Shown here: positions 1 to 5,036 of the stretch, piece by piece
How the letters are laid out: each line of letters starts with the position of its first letter
Numbering within the stretch: the first letter of the stretch is position 1
DNA from: Treponema sp.
GTDB taxonomy: Bacteria > Spirochaetota > Spirochaetia > Treponematales > Treponemataceae
Length of the DNA: 5,036 bases
Direction of reading: 5' to 3'
Assembly: GCA_003447785.1 (NCBI GenBank)
Contig: DLYJ01000017.1
Span: 1-5,036, forward strand
The notes under the pieces: generated by a model
The model's database searches: none
Told to the model about the DNA's origin: nothing
The model's input: only the letters and a program-made list of their open reading frames with translations
Position numbers and translations under genes: made by a program

Positions 1-437
1 ATATCGGCGTTGCCCAGCTGAATGAACTGCTTGGCAAAATAATCAAGTTCATCCACGGAGAGGTTTGCAATTTTTGAAAAACCATTGGCACCGGCAATAA
101 ATTTAATTCCCACCTCTGTATCAAGGATGATTTCCTGCATTGTCTTCTGATGGTTGATAACCTGCATGAGGTTGTACTGCGGCACAACGTTGAGCAATAC
201 GTTAACGTTTGCCATACCCAGGTCACCGTCAATCAAAATGACTTTTTTGCCCTGCTGTGCGTAGGCAATAGCCATGTTTACGGCCATATTAGTCTTTCCT
301 ACACCACCCTTACCGCTGGTAATTGCAATGATGCGTGTTTTATGAGCGTTTGCAGCTATCGGGGCAGCTGAATCCATTTTCTGAGATGAACCTGCTGTTC
401 CCATCAATTCCTTTAATTCCTGTGCCTGGTCTTCCAT
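1..437 (-). CDS. flhG: FlhG, MinD-like ATPase of flagellar number control (N-terminal 145 residues; runs off the window)
   Basis: The gene starts at the ATG at 437 (MEDQAQELKELMGTAG) and leaves the window at position 1, so only 145 residues are visible. Residues 3-9 read DQAQELK, matching the N-terminal DQAxxLR motif by which FlhG stimulates FlhF GTPase activity in the family, with Lys in place of Arg. A low-complexity linker (about 15-32) leads to the MinD/ParA-type ATPase core. Its deviant Walker A is SGKGGVGKT (41-49), with signature Lys43 and Lys48. VILIDGDLGMANVNVLL (66-82) is the switch I region with Asp70 and Asp72. FlhG partners FlhF and limits flagellar number. MinD itself is less likely because of the N-terminal motif and the position 2 bp behind flhF. 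This gene is called ylxH in Bacillus and orf304 in the T. pallidum fla operon. The membrane-binding C-terminal helix would lie outside the window and cannot be assessed. Confidence 0.94.
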   Translation of the reverse strand, partial: MEDQAQELKELMGTAGSSQKMDSAAPIAANAHKTRIIAITSGKGGVGKTNMAVNMAIAYAQQGKKVILIDGDLGMANVNVLLNVVPQYNLMQVINHQKTMQEIILDTEVGIKFIAGANGFSKIANLSVDELDYFAKQFIQLGNAD

Positions 438-439
438 TT

Positions 440-1639
440 TTAATTTTCCTCCGGGAATGTATCTTCAATGTGAATTCTGTCAATTGTAAAGCCGGAAAGG
501 TTCATTAAGAATTCAACAACGCTTGCGCGGCGTATATTTCTTGGAACCTTCTGTCCGTCAGTAATATATGAAATAGACTTACGCTTTTCGTGCAGTACAC
601 TGAGAACGTTTCCGTAAGTCGTAGTTTCATCGCATTTTGTAATGATAACTGAACCAAAGTTGAATACTTCGTAGTTCTGGATGATTTTGAGGTTATCACT
701 TGCCTTTTTATCTGCCGAAATTGTCAGATAAGTGTCCATGGTAACATTGGGCAGATCCAGAAGGGAACGCATTTTTCCGATGTTTTCGTAGTCATTGGGG
801 CTGTAACCAGAAGTATCAACCAGAATATAATCAGTTGAATCCTTATGTGCGTCGTAAAGCTGTTTTAAATCTTCTGAACTTTCTGCCTTATCAACCGGGA
901 CTTCCATCATGGCGCCCCATCTTTTGAGCTGGTCTTCGGCACCAACACGGGTACGGTCAGTTGTAATGAGGCGGACAACAGGTTCAGTCTGACCTGCCTT
1001 GCGGGCAGACAGAATCAGGTTTGCTGCAAGCTTGCTCAGTGTAGTTGTTTTTCCTACTCCGGTGGGGCCCACAAGTACAATTACATGAGGCAGTTTATGT
1101 GTGTAAACCGGAGCAATTGAAATTGAATGCCCGATCCAGTCAACAACGCGTTTTTCTACAAGCTTAAAGTTTTCCAGTTCTTCAAGGGCAAATTCGCTGC
1201 GGATACGGCCTGAAATTTCGCTGATAAAGTTGTGGGTAAATTCGTTCTGTTCCAGTAAGGATTCAATTTTTGCAATTGTGGGATGAACATCACTTTTTGT
1301 AGCACTTTTAAGTTCTGACACCTGGTTGGAAATTTCCTGCATCATGTTAAGCATTGCAGCATTCTGCTTTAATGTGAGTGTGTCAGTAGCTGTGTTCTTG
1401 AGAATTTTTTCCTGGGCGCTCTGAAAGTCTTCGGAAGACTGAGTCTTCTGTTTAACCGTATAATACAAAACCACATAAGACTTCTGGAAGAGTCCAAGAA
1501 AGCCTGATTTAAATTCATTTTTACGGTCGACAATCGTATAATTATCCCTGTACATCTGATACAAAATGTCGCGCCCTTCTTCATAGGAGCTCACTTTTAT
1601 CTTTTTGACTGCCTGATCAGACATATCGTAACTATTCAC
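440..1639 (-). CDS. flhF: FlhF, SRP-type GTPase controlling flagellar position and number
   Basis: This 399-residue protein belongs to the SRP GTPase family of Ffh and FtsY. Residues 11-63 resemble the FlhF B domain (KIKVSSYEEGRDIL, then a GFLGLF stretch at 46-51). A polar, possibly helical stretch (about 88-135) and an N domain (about 136-182) precede the GTPase domain. GTPase motifs are G1 GPTGVGKTTT (191-200), G2 TTDRTRVGAEDQL (226-238), G3 DTSGYS (275-280), G4 TKCDE (334-338) and a closing DGQKVP (361-366), where families usually show NGQxVP. In polarly flagellated bacteria FlhF marks the assembly site at the membrane, and in Borrelia it affects periplasmic flagellar number and arrangement. 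The G2 (DR for DT) and G3 (S and Y for the SRP-type A and R) motifs depart from the SRP consensus, but all nucleotide-binding elements are recognisable. The GTG start overlaps flhA by 8 bp. An alternative ATG at residue 6 would leave a 7-bp gap but lacks a ribosome binding site. The stop lies 2 bp before flhG. Confidence 0.95.
   Translation of the reverse strand: MNSYDMSDQAVKKIKVSSYEEGRDILYQMYRDNYTIVDRKNEFKSGFLGLFQKSYVVLYYTVKQKTQSSEDFQSAQEKILKNTATDTLTLKQNAAMLNMMQEISNQVSELKSATKSDVHPTIAKIESLLEQNEFTHNFISEISGRIRSEFALEELENFKLVEKRVVDWIGHSISIAPVYTHKLPHVIVLVGPTGVGKTTTLSKLAANLILSARKAGQTEPVVRLITTDRTRVGAEDQLKRWGAMMEVPVDKAESSEDLKQLYDAHKDSTDYILVDTSGYSPNDYENIGKMRSLLDLPNVTMDTYLTISADKKASDNLKIIQNYEVFNFGSVIITKCDETTTYGNVLSVLHEKRKSISYITDGQKVPRNIRRASVVEFLMNLSGFTIDRIHIEDTFPEEN
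447..452 (-). promoter_or_regulatory. Ribosome binding site of flhG, inside flhF
   Basis: The minus strand has GGAGGA within the codons for the last residues of FlhF (PEEN). The GGAGG core (448-452) lies 10 nt before the flhG ATG at 437. The flhF stop falls between the site and the ATG, so coupled translation is likely. Confidence 0.8.
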
Positions 1640-3749
1640 TTATTTCCCCCAGAATATCAAGTTGAACATTTTTACCTGCAGCAATTACTTCGTTATAAGA
1701 AAGAACTACAACTCCCGGAACATCGCCTTCGATGGAATTTTTAACGACCTGACGCACTTCTGCAGGACAAAGGATTATCGGCAGAATATTTTTTTCCCGA
1801 AGGGCTGCACAGCTTCCTGAAACTGCGCTTATCCACTGACGGCCTTCAACCGGACCAAATGCAAGGAATGAAGGTGAGCCGTTCTGCCCCGGCTGTATAT
1901 TTTCCTGGATTTTCTGAGTCCAGGACTGGCTGAGCTGAAGAACGCTGAGTTTTTTATCCTGCGGATCCACATACTGAAGACAAATCTGCAGGCCAAGAGA
2001 CTCGCGGACCTTTTCGATAAGGAATTCAGTATTATGCGGCGTATACATACCGAAGTTTGCAAGGGTTTCCAGAATCTGAACAATGTTTCGGATTGAAACC
2101 TGTTCCCTGAGAAGTCCCTGAAGAATTCTTTCGATTTCACCATAAGTGTATTTGTATGTATCGAGAACTTCATTAACCACAACAGGATTTGTTTCCTTGA
2201 TTTTGTCGATAATTGCGCTGACTTCCTGACGGCCCAGAATGTCTGCCGCATGAGAGCGGATTATTTCTGTAATATGAGTTGCAATAATTGTCGGCGGGTC
2301 AACTACAGAGTAACCTGCCCGTTCTGCGTCGGCACGCTGTTCTTCACCTACCCAGATTGCAGGCATTCCGAAGGCAGGGTCCCGGGTTGGTTCACCCTTG
2401 ATTTCTTCAACAACGGCACCTGTGTTCATACACATGTAGTAACCGAGTTTGAGGCGGCTGCGTCCGGTTTCAATACCGCGGATTTTAAAACAGTATTCCT
2501 GAGGATCGATTGTCAGGTTATCAATGATTCGGATGCGTGGAACTACAAGTCCAAGGTCAAGGGCGGCCTCGCGGCGGATACGCTTAACACGTTCAAGAAG
2601 TTCTGCACCCTTTTCTTTTTGAACAAGGTCAATAAGGGCAACACCGATTTCAAGGCAGAGCGGATCGAGGGGAACGACAGGGCTGACTTCTTCCGGATTC
2701 TGGCCAGTTTGAGACTGTGCTTTTTTAGCCTCCTCTTTTGCAAGTTCTTTCTGGAAAGAAACTTTTTCTTTTTGAAGCATTTTGTAGCCGAGATAAATAA
2801 AAGCACCGCCCAGAAGCAGAAGGACAACAATAAGGAATGGTGAACTTCTGAAAATAAGGCTGATTAAACACAGTACAATTCCAGAAATAACATAAACATA
2901 ACCGGAAACATTGAACTGCTTTTTAATTTCGTCTCCGAGGACTTCGTTGGAGTTACTGCCTGTTACAAGAACACCGGTTGCAACTGAAAGAAGAAGCGAA
3001 GGAAGCTGGCTCAAAAGCCCGTCACCAATTGTAAGACGGGGGAAAGTATTGAATGCCTCCTGGAACGGCATGTGGTGCTTAACCATGGCATAAATAATTC
3101 CCACAACGAGGTTTACAACGGTAATGACAATTCCTGCCTTTACGTTACCGCTTACGAACTTGTTGGAACCGTCCATTGCAGAGTAGAAATCACTTTCCCT
3201 CTGAATTGAAGCCTTTTTTTCTCTTGCCTGTTCATCCGTAATTGAACCTGAATTCAACTCAGAGTCAACGGCAAACATCTTGCTGTTCATGGAATCCAGG
3301 GCAAAACGTGCGGCAACTTCACTTACGCGCGTAGCACCCTTTGTAATTACAACGGTCTGGATAACAATCAGGATTAAAAAGATAACCATACCAATAACGA
3401 TGTCGCTTCCGGCAACAATATTGGAGAACTGTTTAATCATGTTTCCATCAAATGCGTCAAAACCTACGTGACCGTTTCGCAGAATAAAACGTGTGGAACA
3501 GACGTTGAGGGCAAGACCATAAATCGTTGTCGCAAGAATAACTCGCGGAAACGATGACAGATTGGAAGACTTTGGGGTGTAAAGAACAACCAATAAGATT
3601 ATGAGGGATGCTGCAATATTAAGAATCATCAAAAGGTCAAGAACAGGACCGGACACAGGGAGAATAAGCATGAGGACAATGACTACAAACATTGCCGAAA
3701 CAGCGTGATTCTGAGACTTTTTTAAAACACTGGTAAAATCGTTAGCCAC
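1632..3749 (-). CDS. flhA: FlhA, flagellar type III export engine (FHIPEP family)
   Basis: This 705-residue protein is full length for FlhA. The N-terminal half has about eight hydrophobic segments (roughly 17-35, 36-57, 68-84, 113-136, 204-222, 244-264, 281-299, 303-322). The cytoplasmic FHIPEP loop lies between the fourth and fifth, at about 137-203, with TRVSEVAARFALD (140-152), ESDFY (185-189) and AMDGSNKFV (191-199). IGDGL is at 241-245. A charged linker (about 323-358) leads to the cytoplasmic domain, which contains DPAFGMPAIWV (457-467) and ILGRQE (504-509). In the family, FlhA couples ion flow to export, and its C-terminal domain docks chaperone-substrate complexes. Charged residues matching Salmonella R94, R147, R154, D158, D199 and D249 are kept (R87, R141, R148, D152, D193, D243). 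The position of D208 is Asn202, that of R85 is Gly78, and PGKQM is replaced by NSKMF. The start is GTG, supported by a G-rich ribosome binding site. The 3' end overlaps flhF by 8 bp. Confidence 0.97.
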   Translation of the reverse strand: MANDFTSVLKKSQNHAVSAMFVVIVLMLILPVSGPVLDLLMILNIAASLIILLVVLYTPKSSNLSSFPRVILATTIYGLALNVCSTRFILRNGHVGFDAFDGNMIKQFSNIVAGSDIVIGMVIFLILIVIQTVVITKGATRVSEVAARFALDSMNSKMFAVDSELNSGSITDEQAREKKASIQRESDFYSAMDGSNKFVSGNVKAGIVITVVNLVVGIIYAMVKHHMPFQEAFNTFPRLTIGDGLLSQLPSLLLSVATGVLVTGSNSNEVLGDEIKKQFNVSGYVYVISGIVLCLISLIFRSSPFLIVVLLLLGGAFIYLGYKMLQKEKVSFQKELAKEEAKKAQSQTGQNPEEVSPVVPLDPLCLEIGVALIDLVQKEKGAELLERVKRIRREAALDLGLVVPRIRIIDNLTIDPQEYCFKIRGIETGRSRLKLGYYMCMNTGAVVEEIKGEPTRDPAFGMPAIWVGEEQRADAERAGYSVVDPPTIIATHITEIIRSHAADILGRQEVSAIIDKIKETNPVVVNEVLDTYKYTYGEIERILQGLLREQVSIRNIVQILETLANFGMYTPHNTEFLIEKVRESLGLQICLQYVDPQDKKLSVLQLSQSWTQKIQENIQPGQNGSPSFLAFGPVEGRQWISAVSGSCAALREKNILPIILCPAEVRQVVKNSIEGDVPGVVVLSYNEVIAAGKNVQLDILGEISE
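1646..1650 (-). promoter_or_regulatory. Ribosome binding site deciding the GTG start of flhF
   Basis: The minus strand reads GGGGG then AAATAA (6 nt) before a GTG at 1639, inside the end of flhA. GGGGG can pair with the CCUCC anti-Shine-Dalgarno with one G-U wobble. The in-frame ATG at 1624 lies 21 nt from this site and has no other purine-rich site before it, so the GTG is preferred. Confidence 0.65.
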
Positions 3750-3760
3750 TCCCCACCCCT
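3750..3760 (-). promoter_or_regulatory. Ribosome binding site of flhA, G-rich and possibly doubled
   Basis: In the 21-bp gap between flhB and flhA the minus strand reads AGGGGTGGGGA directly before the GTG start at 3749. AGGGG (3756-3760) lies 6 nt from the GTG. A second GGGG (3751-3754) is probably too close to act alone. This site supports the GTG as the true flhA start. The gap is too short to hold a promoter or terminator as well. Confidence 0.7.
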
Positions 3761-3770
3761 GGTTGACTTA

Positions 3771-4865
3771 CTATTTTTTGATGCGATATCCGATTTTTGA
3801 ATATACGGTTGCAATAACCTTATAATATTCTACAGGTATTATATCACCAACTTCGGTTTGTGAATAGAGCCCGCGGGCCAAAGCCATGTTTTCTACTATC
3901 GGAACATCATTTTCTTTTGCAATCTGCTTTATTCTCTGGGCCATCAAATCCTGCCCCTTAGCATTAATCATCGGGCTGTCTGCCTTTTGCGTGTCATATT
4001 TTAAGGCAACAGCAAAGTGAGTCGGGTTTGTAATTACAACATCACTTTCGGCGACGGCCTGAGGAAGGTTTCTCTGTAAAAGTTCCCGCTGGGCACTTTC
4101 CAGCTTGGACTTTACTTCAGGATCTCCTTCCTGCTCCTTGAATTCCTGCTTAACTTCCTGTTTGGTCATTTTCATGCTTTCCATAAACTGATGCCGCTGA
4201 ACAAAATAGTCAGGAATTGAAATTGCAAGAAAAATTACCGCACAAAAGGCCAGAATCTGTGCCGCACAGTTACTGATTCTTCCAGCCGCCATTTTGATGC
4301 TGGAAGTCTGTAATAATTCAAGAATTGAAGGCAGATTTGAACGGATTATGATGTAGGCCGTCAAAGTAACTGCAAAAACCTTAACAAGTGATTTTACAAC
4401 GTTAAAACCGCCTTCAAAGGAAAAAACCGTCTTTTTCAAATACTGTCCCAGCTTTGGCACAATGTTTGAAAACTTCGGTTCAATGGGCTTGGTAGAAAAA
4501 ATAAATCCGCGGTTCTGGACAATGTTAGCGGCAATACCTGCAACAGAGCCTGCCACTGCAAGAGGCAGAACCATACGGGCAAAATTCAACAGAAAGTTTA
4601 CAAAAAACTGCCTCTGAAGAAAGTCCTGTTCAGTACAGCGTGTAAAAAAGTAAAGAAGGACTTCCTGGCACCAGTTAAGGTAATACGGGGCTACAATAAT
4701 CAAAACTACAACGCAGACAAAAAGAACAAGAGCGCCGTTTACTTCCTGACTTTTAGGGACACGGCCTTCTTCCCGCGCCTTATGGAGTTTAAGCTCCGAC
4801 GGTTCTTCGGTGCGTCCTTCGTCTTCGGCTGCAAACCACTGAAGGTCAATTTCTTCAAAACTCAT
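3771..4865 (-). CDS. flhB: FlhB, flagellar export substrate-specificity switch protein
   Basis: This 364-residue inner-membrane protein of the flagellar type III export apparatus has the usual length for FlhB. The N-terminal cytoplasmic stretch carries the family hallmark of a charged RTEEPSELKLHKAREEG run ending RVPKSQE (about residues 18-41). Four hydrophobic segments follow, at about 43-62, 96-116, 158-178 and 203-222. The cytoplasmic domain begins near 223 and includes GDPEVKSKL (247-255), matching the conserved GDPxVK region. The autocleavage motif NPTH is intact at 280-283, followed by FAVALKYD. In the family, cleavage between Asn and Pro switches export from rod/hook to filament substrates. 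The ATG start is supported by a good GGAGG site 7 nt upstream and by direct abutment to the fliR stop. A 21-bp gap separates its TAG stop from flhA. No damage or truncation is seen. Confidence 0.97.
   Translation of the reverse strand: MSFEEIDLQWFAAEDEGRTEEPSELKLHKAREEGRVPKSQEVNGALVLFVCVVVLIIVAPYYLNWCQEVLLYFFTRCTEQDFLQRQFFVNFLLNFARMVLPLAVAGSVAGIAANIVQNRGFIFSTKPIEPKFSNIVPKLGQYLKKTVFSFEGGFNVVKSLVKVFAVTLTAYIIIRSNLPSILELLQTSSIKMAAGRISNCAAQILAFCAVIFLAISIPDYFVQRHQFMESMKMTKQEVKQEFKEQEGDPEVKSKLESAQRELLQRNLPQAVAESDVVITNPTHFAVALKYDTQKADSPMINAKGQDLMAQRIKQIAKENDVPIVENMALARGLYSQTEVGDIIPVEYYKVIATVYSKIGYRIKK
4017..4028 (-). other. NPTH autocleavage site codons of FlhB
   Basis: The minus strand reads AAC CCG ACT CAC, encoding Asn-Pro-Thr-His at residues 280-283 of FlhB. 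In the FlhB/YscU family the backbone is cut spontaneously between Asn and Pro. The intact motif predicts a working hook-to-filament export switch. Confidence 0.95.
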
Positions 4866-5036
4866 TTATTGACCTCCCCTGAAAAACGCAAAGAGCGACT
4901 GCAGGTTCATAAAGCCGGTTCCAAAAGAACGGATAAAAAAGTCGCACAAAACCTGCATCAGCGATGAAATGATAAAAAATGAAAGCAGAATCATAATCGG
5001 AAAACCTTCGGAAAGAAGGTTCATCTGAGGAGCTGC
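4866..5036 (-). CDS. fliR: FliR, flagellar export gate protein (C-terminal 56 residues only)
   Basis: This is the 3' end of a gene that enters from the right edge, in a frame with no start inside the window. The 56 visible residues begin AAPQMNLLSEGFPI and end FRGGQ before a TAA stop. The PQMN-(x)n-GFP block followed by a hydrophobic segment (about residues 14-34 of the fragment) is typical of the FliR C-terminus. In the family, FliR joins FliP and FliQ in the inner-membrane export channel at the base of the flagellum. The stop codon directly abuts the flhB ATG with no spacer, and the codons for the last residues (RGGQ) also supply the flhB ribosome binding site. The position upstream of flhB matches the fliR-flhB-flhA order of spirochaetes and Bacillus. 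The call rests on the short fragment plus strong synteny. Confidence 0.9.
   Translation of the reverse strand, partial: AAPQMNLLSEGFPIMILLSFFIISSLMQVLCDFFIRSFGTGFMNLQSLFAFFRGGQ
4871..4880 (-). promoter_or_regulatory. Ribosome binding site of flhB, inside fliR
   Basis: On the minus strand this reads AGGGGAGGTC. Its GGAGG core (4873-4877) lies 7 nt before the flhB ATG at 4865. It is embedded in the last codons of fliR, and the fliR TAA is immediately followed by the ATG. Termination and re-initiation (translational coupling) between the two genes is therefore likely, though inferred. Confidence 0.85.

Noticed and set aside
150..371. A 73-codon plus-strand open frame
   Set aside because: It is antisense to the Walker A region of flhG, has no ribosome binding site that I could see, and has no recognisable content.
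1592..1618. DQAVKKIK near the FlhF N-terminus, resembling the FlhG DQAxxLR activator motif
   Set aside because: The Leu and Arg positions do not match (Lys and Ile instead), and KIKV is the normal start of the FlhF B domain. The DQA triplet is likely chance.
1622..1624. ATG at FlhF codon 6 as the true start
   Set aside because: It has no ribosome binding site at a suitable distance, whereas the GTG at 1639 has GGGGG 6 nt upstream. The ATG is not fully excluded.
1829..2251. A 140-codon minus-strand open frame within flhA
   Set aside because: It is an alternative frame of flhA, rich in Ser, Arg and Phe with no domain, while the flhA frame through this region encodes the conserved cytoplasmic domain.
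2721..2735. GAGGAGG followed by a run of six A on the minus strand within flhA, resembling a programmed frameshift site
   Set aside because: The codon phase is GCT AAA AAA GCA, which does not fit the X XXY YYZ slippery pattern. The stretch encodes the variable charged linker of FlhA, and the downstream domain is in the original frame.
2250..2843. A 197-codon open frame on the plus strand
   Set aside because: It lies wholly antisense to the well-supported flhA reading frame. Its translation is rich in Cys and Phe with no recognisable domain, as expected for an antisense shadow.
3214..3220. Run of seven A on the minus strand in flhA (codons GAA AAA AAG)
   Set aside because: It could slip in principle, but the frame is continuous through conserved sequence on both sides and no stimulatory element was seen. 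It is probably just Lys/Glu codon use.
3750..3770. Possible terminator or promoter in the flhB-flhA gap
   Set aside because: The 21 bp are taken up by the G-rich ribosome binding site. There is no inverted repeat followed by a T-run and no room for -35 and -10 boxes.

Overview
The window is an almost wholly coding piece of a flagellar export-apparatus and flagellar-placement operon, all on the minus strand. Read in the direction of transcription (high to low coordinates), the order is: the end of fliR (4866-5036, cut by the window edge), flhB (3771-4865), flhA (1632-3749), flhF (440-1639) and the start of flhG (1-437, cut by the other edge). No RNA genes, mobile elements, CRISPR arrays or long repeats are visible. 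No non-coding gap exceeds 21 bp, and no internal promoter or terminator is apparent.

The order fliR-flhB-flhA-flhF-flhG is known from spirochaete fla operons (Treponema, Borrelia) and from the Bacillus fla/che operon. Several features suggest a spirochaete, most likely a Treponema-like organism: the style of the FlhF N-terminal region, the unusual FlhA export-domain residues, GTG starts and moderate GC content (mid-forties per cent by eye). This assignment is inference, because no database search was possible. If it is right, the genes build and place periplasmic flagella.

The genes form two functional groups. FliR, FlhB and FlhA are inner-membrane parts of the flagellar type III export gate. 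FliR belongs to the export channel. FlhB carries the self-cleaving NPTH switch that changes substrate class from rod/hook to filament. FlhA is the ion-coupled export engine with a large cytoplasmic docking domain. FlhF (an SRP-type GTPase) and FlhG (a MinD-type ATPase) set where and how many flagella are made. FlhG has the N-terminal DQAxxL motif used in this family to stimulate FlhF GTPase activity.

The junctions are tight: fliR/flhB 0 bp, flhB/flhA 21 bp, flhA/flhF 8 bp overlap, flhF/flhG 2 bp. Three of the four Shine-Dalgarno sites lie inside the preceding gene, so translational coupling is likely. flhA and flhF use GTG starts, while flhB and flhG use ATG.

I see no undescribed system here. 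The points most worth a second look are residue-level departures from the families: Asn in FlhA at the position of the functionally critical Asp208 of Salmonella, loss of the PGKQM core of the FlhA signature, a DTSGYS G3 motif in FlhF, and Lys for Arg in the FlhG activator motif.
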